A DNA stretch of 64,000 bases from contig NC_068567.1 in assembly GCF_025698545.1 (NCBI RefSeq), positions 5,394,001-5,458,000 of the forward strand, given 5' to 3'. Of the stretch, positions 58,171 through 64,000 are shown in pieces. The translations under genes and the position numbers were made by a program. Under the pieces are notes generated by a model. That model saw only the letters and a list, made by a program, of their open reading frames with translations. It had not been told where the DNA came from and did no database searches. How positions within the stretch are numbered: the stretch's first letter is position 1; each line of letters opens with the position of its first letter. This DNA comes from Gossypium raimondii (Eukaryota; Streptophyta; Magnoliopsida; Malvales; Malvaceae).

Positions 58171-59112
58171 CTAACAAGGTTTCTTTTCCTTTTCGTCTTC
58201 ATGTATGGCATGGATGTGAACACTTCCCAACACTGCTTCATACATCTCATTCATCCCGTGGTCAACATGATTGGGTAGATGGCTTTTTGCACTAGATGAA
58301 TCACCCAACTTGACAATACCCATATTGATGAATTTTTCGACTAGCTTCTTGAAGGAAATGCAATTTTCTATTGAATGCCCCGTAATTCCCGCATGGTAGT
58401 CACATTGTGCGTTCATGTCATACCATCTGGGATACGAGGGTTGTATGGGTTTTAAGTAATAAGGAGCAACAACATGCGCATCGAACAAGCTTTGATACAG
58501 CTCCTTATATGACATCGAAATTGGCGTGAACTGGAGGTTCTCAGTGCCTTGTTTCACTCGAGATTCTTGCTTTAAAGGGCTCTGATGGTTGGTGGTTTCC
58601 GTCTTTGGCCTGCCCACAGTGATTGGTTTTGAGTGGCCCTTGTTATATCTGCCTGCATTATCCCCTTTATTCCCTTTCTTCCCTAGGGCCTTTGTAGTAT
58701 CTGGATATTCTATCCTCATCTTTTTTATTTCGGCTAGATTAGCAACAGGATTAGCTAAATCATTCCTCAAATTGGATTCTAAGCCTGTCAGGCAATTCAC
58801 TGGTGTCGATGTACCAGTCTGATAATAATGGGATCCGATAGTAAAAAGTGCTCCTTGTGGACGCCCATCTGGCTGAATCTGGACACTTGTCGGAGTACAA
58901 TCTAAGGAATAGACAAGATCCTCATTATCAACCCCAAAGTAAACCACCGGGTCTTTCACTTCTTTTGACTTTCTAGCTAGCAATCGGTTGAACTGGTTTA
59001 TCATAGTTCTCCGTAATTCTAGCATCTGATCTCTCATCTCCTGTTGAAATTCAGTCAATTGCTTCTGTATCTGAATCTGTATTCGCTCTAATTTTTCCAA
59101 CCTTCGTTCCAT
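58171..59112 (-). CDS. Gag-like protein of element 2, open (313 aa)
   Basis: Starts at ATG 59112 (MERRLEKLERIQIQ). An N-terminal coiled coil (about residues 1-45), an acidic DNEDLVY linker, TGTSTPV, a basic KKGNKGDNAGRYNKGH segment (about 150-165), then MSYKELYQSLFDAHVVAPYY and a knuckle-like CDYHAGITGHSIENC (CX2HX5HX4C), ending with EKKPC. It is the intact counterpart of the broken ORF at 15121-16005. The capsid-type retrotransposon gag domain expected in the middle is absent, so it could not build particles alone; it may bind nucleic acid. Open over its length, so it may be recent or still translated. Confidence 0.75.
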   Translation of the reverse strand: MERRLEKLERIQIQIQKQLTEFQQEMRDQMLELRRTMINQFNRLLARKSKEVKDPVVYFGVDNEDLVYSLDCTPTSVQIQPDGRPQGALFTIGSHYYQTGTSTPVNCLTGLESNLRNDLANPVANLAEIKKMRIEYPDTTKALGKKGNKGDNAGRYNKGHSKPITVGRPKTETTNHQSPLKQESRVKQGTENLQFTPISMSYKELYQSLFDAHVVAPYYLKPIQPSYPRWYDMNAQCDYHAGITGHSIENCISFKKLVEKFINMGIVKLGDSSSAKSHLPNHVDHGMNEMYEAVLGSVHIHAIHEDEKEKKPC

Positions 59113-59348
59113 TTCTCTAGTCTTTGCTTGGATATCGTAAGGGTGTTTGGTTGGTTGGTTTTCCAGGTTAGCTGAAATAAATTTACTCGTTTAGACTCTT
59201 TCAATGGATTTTAATACATGTAATGCAATGTAAAAAAATGAATGAAATGAATGCCTAAAGAGACGTTGATTCTGATTCAATTACATTTAGGAAACTTTTT
59301 TATAAAGTAAATTCCCTTACATAAAACGGATACATGTACGGCCTCAAG

Positions 59349-60795
59349 CCCACCTCCCGTATTTAAAAGAGGAGGGAGGTGGGTCCTTAGCGCCACCCAA
59401 ATAGAGTGTGAAGAGGAAGAGTGAGGGGGCTATTGGCTATAGCACCCGACGTTAACTCATAGCTCTATTTTAGTATCTTATAGAACTACTTAGAACTCTT
59501 GAGTTTATTGTTTATTGTCCTTGTCAGGTAAGCCTCCCAGGGAGGTATGGAGGAGTAACGTACCTATTTTTGCTTCCTAGCACTTCCAAGTGCTAGGCTT
59601 TCCTGCCTTCCTAAAGGGAAGTAAATGCAAACAATCTAGCTTAAGAAAAGCTAGATTGTCAAGGATCTATATTTTCAAGGAAAATATAGAGTGAACCTCG
59701 TAAAGAGGACAAAAAGCGTCTTTATCGCGTTTTTGGACAAAAGATAAGTGCGGGTAAACTTGAGTTTCTTGAGTCCACTAAATGGCCTATTTTGGCCATT
59801 TAGTGGGTTTCCTCTATTCATTTAGAAACCCCGAGTCCCCAGGATTGGCTATAGAATAGCAAATCCTTGGACCTTCTTGTTGTACTTAGCAGTAGGCTAA
59901 GTACTAACTAGTTAACTTCACGGGTTTTATTGAGTTCACTCAATTGGCACGATAGAGTGAACTCAATGACTATGAGTATGATATAACCCCAGGGCCTCCT
60001 CTCCTCTGCTTCACCACGCAATGGTATGGGATTCTTTGAAATCGACTTTTCAGTGATTTCAAATTCCCACCATTGTGTTCTTGATATGGAGCCAGCGTCG
60101 GTCAGTATGACATATGCTTTTAGGGCATGCCACTTTAGCACAGGTATTTCTACATACCCCCACTATGCACGATATTCTAAGAAAAGTCCCTTTTACATAG
60201 AAGAGGTCGACAACATAGCGTTCATATGCTAAAGCAACAACCAATGCCTTCTTGTCATCTAGCTTTTCTTTTTTATCGGATGAAAGCAAAAGTAGTACTC
60301 TATAACCAATAGGGTGGAAGTATAGGCTTTCTTGGCGTCTTCAAGTCTATTGAATTATAGTACTTTGTCTCCCAAGTACAATATACTAGTCGGGCCGGAC
60401 TAATATATTCATACTCTAGATGTTTCATTGGTCATTATATGAAATTAAATGCCGACAAAAAGTAACTACCAGTGAGGGGGCTATTGGAGATAGCACCCGA
60501 GCGTAACTGCTGTATAGTAATAGGGTGCCCGAATGTATAGTTATAGGGTGCGCGAAGCCCACCTCCCGTATTTAAAAGAGGAGGGAGGTGGGTCCTTATC
60601 ACCAGATAGAGTGTGAAGAGGAAGAGTGAGGGGCTATTGGCTATAGCACCGACGTTAACTCATAGCTCTATTTTAGTATCTTATAGAACTACTTAGAACT
60701 ATTGAGTTTATTGTTTATTGTCCTTGTCCGGTAAGCCTCCCCGAGGGAGGTATGGAGGGGTAACGTACCTATTTTATACTTCCTAGCACTTCCAA
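59349..60795. repeat. Left arm of the giant palindrome
   Basis: From CCCACCTCCCGTATTTAAAA through short hairpins (AGCACTTCCAAGTGCT, AATCTAGC.AAGAAAAGCTAG, CCACTAAATGGCC.GGCCATTTAGTGG) to CCTAGCACTTCCAAG. The arm is the reverse complement of 61075-62554 apart from small indels. It includes a second copy of its own first 450 bases (60545-60795). No convincing protein; short frames here are on both arms and I do not recognise them. Confidence 0.85.
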
Positions 60796-61074
60796 GGGAT
60801 TTGCTATTCTATAGCCAATCCCTTGGGGACTCAGGGGTTTCTAAATGAATAGAGTGAAACCCACTAAATGGCCAAAATAGGGCCATTTAGTGGACTCAAA
60901 AAACTCAAGTTTACCGTACCTATCTTTTGTCCAAAAACGCGATAAAGACGCGTTTTTGTCCTCTTCTGAGGTTCACTCTATATTTTCCTTGAAAATATAG
61001 ATCCTTGACAATCTAGCTTTTCTTAAGCTAGATTGCTTAAACGACTTCCCTTTAGGAAGGCGAAAGCCTAGCAC
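60796..61074. repeat. Centre of the giant palindrome
   Basis: About 280 bases with hairpins of its own: CCACTAAATGGCC/GGGCCATTTAGTGG, CGCGATAAAGACGCG, TATATTTTCCTTGAAAATATA and AATCTAGC.TTCTTAAGCTAGATT. It repeats 62020-62310 directly and 59600-59860 inverted. Confidence 0.8.
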
Positions 61075-62554
61075 TTGGAAGTGCTAGGAAGTACAAAATA
61101 GTGCGTTACCTCCATACCTCCCTGGGAGGCTTACCGGACAAGGACAATAAACAATAAACTCAGTAGTTCTAAGTAGTTCTATAAGATACTAAAATAGAGC
61201 TATGAAGTTAACGTCAAGTGCTATAGCCAATAGCCCCTCACTCTTCCTCTTCACACTCTATCTGGTGGCGTAAGGACCCACCTCCTCCTCTTTTAAATAC
61301 GGAGGTGGGCTTCACAAGACCCTATAACTATATATTCGGGCACCCTATTACTATATAAGATTACGCCTCGGTGCTATCTCCAATAGCCCCTCATTGGTAG
61401 TTACTTTTTTTTGGGCATTTAATTTCATATAATGACCAATGAAACATCTAGAGTATGAATATATTAGTCGCTGGGACTAGTATATTGTACTTGGGAGACA
61501 AAGTACTATAATTCAATAGACTTGGAAGACGTCACTAAAAGCCTATACTTCCACCCTATTGGTTATAGAGTACTACTTTAGCTTTCGCTCCGATAAAAAA
61601 GAAAAGCTAGATGACAAGAAGGCATTGGTTGTTGCTTTAGCATATGAACGCTATGTTGTCTAACCTCTTCTATGTAAAAGGGGACTTTTCTTAGAATATC
61701 GGGCATAGTGGGGGGTATGTAGAAATACCTGTGCTAAAGTGGCATGCCCTAAAAAGCACATGTCATACTCGACTGACGTTGGCTCCATACCGCAAACACA
61801 ATGGGTGGGAATTTGAAATCCGCTGAAAAGCTGATTTCAAAGAATCCCATACCATTGCGGGTGGTGAAGCAGAGGGAGAGGAGGCCCTCGGGGGGTTATA
61901 TCATACTCATAGTCATTGAGTTCACTCTATCAGGCCAATTGAGTGAACTCAATGAAACCCAGGAAGTTAACCAAAAGCTAGTACTTAGCCTACGGCTAAG
62001 TACAACAAGAAGGTCCAAGGGATTTGCTATTCTATAGCCAATCCCTTGGGGACTCAGGGGTTTCTAAATGAATAGAGTGAAACCCACTAAATGGCCAAAA
62101 TAGGGCCATTTAGTGGACTCAAGAAACTCAAGTTTACCCGTACCCTATCTTTTGTCCAAAAAACGCGATAAAGACGCGTTTTTTGTCCTCTTTACGAGGT
62201 TCACTCTATATTTTCAAGGAAAATATAGATCCTTGACAATCTAGCTTTTCTTAAGCTAGATTGCTCAGACGACTTCCCTTTAGGGAAGGCGCAGGAAAGC
62301 CTAGCACTTGGAAGTGCTAGGAAGTACAAAATAGCATGCGTTACCTCCATACCTCCCTCGGGGAGGCTTACCGGACAAGGACAATAAACAATAAACTCAG
62401 TAGTTCTAAGTAGTTCTATAAGATACTAAAATAGAGCTATGAAGTTAACGTTCGGGTGCTATAGCCAATAGCCCCCTCACTCTTCCTCTTCACACTCTAT
62501 CTGGGTGGCGCTAAGGACCCACCTCCCTCCTCTTTTAAATACGGGAGGTGGGCT
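61075..62554. repeat. Right arm of the giant palindrome
   Basis: Reverse complement of 59349-60795 read outward, from CTTGGAAGTGCTAGG to GGGAGGTGGGCTT. It holds a better-preserved version in places. The two arms differ mostly by single bases gained or lost in G, C or T runs. After it, 62555-62685 repeats 61315-61430 directly. Confidence 0.85.
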
Positions 62555-62685
62555 TCGCGTACCCTATAACTATAAATTCGGGCACCCTATTACTATACAG
62601 CTGTTACGCTCGGGTGCTATCTCCAATAGCCCCCTCACTGGTAGTTACTTTTTTGCTGGGCATTTAATTTCATATAATGAGAACC

Positions 62686-63540
62686 ACTTAAACACCTTAC
62701 GGAAGTTGGCCTTATAAGTTGTTTAACGAGATCTTCTTGTGACAACTATTATAGGAGATGTAGGTGCAATATCTTCTCCTCACTATTAGACTATTATAGG
62801 ATATGTAGATGACGCGAGAAGGCAGTGGTCCCCATGACCCAGATTACGCGAAATCTCGATAGAGATTGAAGTAGGGATTATGGCTTTATGGGCCATAAAT
62901 CAGTAGCTCAAGAACAAGAGATAAGTCTGAGTGGCCAAGTTTCCGGGTAGGGTGCGGAACGGCGCACACGCCAGCTTTAGAATTCCACATCGCAGGAATT
63001 TGGTTGGAGGCTGTAACCCCGATCCTTGTCCAGTAGGTCTCTTCAGCCCAACATTCTTTTGACCGGAAGTGGCTCTGCTAACCATCTGTTTGATAATTCT
63101 CATCAGGTGGGATGGCAAAAAGTGTTGCAGCTGAAGAAAGAATTACCGTTCTATAGTTTACAACTATAGGAATTACCGCCATGTGAGCGGCGGGATTCTA
63201 GGTACTTCAAGATATTCGAGTGGGACACGACGCTCTTGAAAAAAGCTTTGAGATCGGTTCAGGATTCCTTAAATCAGATAGAAAAAAACTCCAGCTGAAA
63301 TGGAGGAGGAAAGGAACAACTCTCGATGCGAGAAGGCGAGTCTTGCCAGAAGCGGTGTAGCGCCACCACACTTTCTGGGGCGTCGGTCCCACCGGTGGCC
63401 GACCAAGTAGGGATACTTGTAGCGCATGTCGGGCGAAGAAGATGGCTCCATACGGGATACAACAAATGATAAGTTATAGACTTAAATAAAAAATTTCTAA
63501 ATTTTTTTATTGGTTTTTCCCTTGTGCAAGCGCAAGGCAA
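62686..63540. other. Unique GC-richer segment within the palindrome block
   Basis: About 850 bases with no copy elsewhere in the window, near 47-50% GC against roughly 25-35% for most flanking nuclear DNA. It contains CCACCGGTGGCC-type text. Four overlapping 60-88-codon frames exist on the - strand (63540-62900), none recognised. Composition is compatible with plant mitochondrial DNA, but I cannot name a gene. Confidence 0.4.
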
Positions 63541-64000
63541 GAAGGTACGTTACCCCTCTATACCTCCCTCGGGGAGGCTTATCATAGGAACGTTACCCCT
63601 CCATACCTCCTTCGGGGAGGCTTATATGAAATTCCGTGCAAACAAGAGGGTAACAACACTATAACTACACTAGGAACGTTACCCCTCTATACCTCCCTCG
63701 GGGAGGCTTACCGGACAATAAACTCAGTAGTTCTAAGTAGTTCTATAAGATACTAATATAGAGCTATGAAGTTAACGTTCGGGTGCTATCTCCAATAGCC
63801 CCTCACTCTTCATCTTTTCACTCTATCTGGGTGTCGCTAAGGACCCACCTCCCTCATCCTTTAAAAATACGGGAGGTGGGCTTGCAGACCCTATAAACTA
63901 TCCAAAGATTACGCTCGGGGCTATAGCCAATAGCCCCCTCACTGGTAGTTACTTTTTTGCTGCTAATAAGGCAAGGCTTACCAGACACTTTCTCGAAACA
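63541..64000. repeat. Partial further copy of the palindrome unit
   Basis: AACGTTACCCCTCTATACCT followed by the hairpin CCCTCGGGGAGG occurs at about 63552, 63587 and 63675. Then the right-arm text (from ACAATAAACTCAGTAGTTC) runs in the same orientation as 62385-62655 to the window edge. Confidence 0.8.

Larger units (their letters stand above)
49901..59345 (-). mobile_element. Non-autonomous LTR retrotransposon (element 2), right side cut off
   Basis: Read on the - strand: interior from about 59345 to 52757, then the 3' LTR (52756-49901). The interior holds a gag-like ORF, protease-RT linker relics, an integrase C-terminal relic, a tandem-repeat 3' UTR and a polypurine tract, in the same order as element 1. 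Sequence changes abruptly near 59345 to the palindrome block, so the 5' part (DUF7745-like ORF, 5' LTR) is not in this window. ATGTA (49896-49900) before the LTR may be one target copy. Confidence 0.85.

Noticed and set aside
62505-62717. Short frames in the palindrome block (e.g. 60026-60289, 61801-62037)
   Set aside because: They occur in both arms because of the inversion, have no recognised domain, and are broken by the arm indels.
59349-64000. Plastid inverted repeat or rRNA operon
   Set aside because: I see no rRNA, tRNA or plastid gene sequence in the block.

Overview
This window is nuclear DNA of a dicot plant, most probably a cotton-type (Gossypium/Malvaceae) genome. The evidence is very AT-rich intergenic DNA, spliced genes with GT-AG introns, and long nested LTR retrotransposons, a LINE and a PIF/Harbinger element whose protein remnants look like families I know from cotton. 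The organism call is inference. Host genes are few: a small membrane-protein gene (3907-4137), four tRNA-Ser(AGA) genes on the minus strand, a two-exon universal-stress-protein-like gene (42596-43855, +) and a seven-exon SEC20 SNARE gene (45703-47836, -) ending in an RDEL retrieval signal.

Layout. 1-3900: AT-rich repeats, a foldback, and a duplicated promoter-like block with ABRE/G-box motifs in front of the small gene. 4637-42310: a tandem array of four degraded units, each with a spacer and a tRNA-Ser(AGA) gene. Unit A (4637-9099) ends inside a LINE. Unit B (9100 to about 39140) repeats unit A and was then split by an LTR retrotransposon (10162-21685, target duplication GTTAT) and by a solo LTR (21846-31101) that itself holds a PIF/Harbinger transposon (about 22580-28975) carrying a lectin-receptor-kinase fragment. 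Unit B also holds the complete LINE (32520-38096). Units C and D carry the last two tRNA copies and lead into the stress-protein gene.

49901 to about 59345: a second LTR retrotransposon on the minus strand (3' LTR, polypurine tract, tandem-repeat 3' UTR, gag-like ORF), cut off on its right. About 59346-64000: a GC-richer block of a different kind, dominated by a palindrome of about 3.2 kb and dense short hairpins. It is unlike its surroundings and may be organelle-like DNA, an unknown foldback element or an assembly artefact.

Most notable points: (1) the two LTR elements have different LTR starts but appear to share the same internal deletion of gag core and RT-integrase, the same polypurine tract and higher-order tandem repeats just before the 3' LTR, so they look like one non-autonomous lineage; (2) the unit A/B junction falls exactly on a predicted splice-acceptor boundary; (3) the giant palindrome at the right end.
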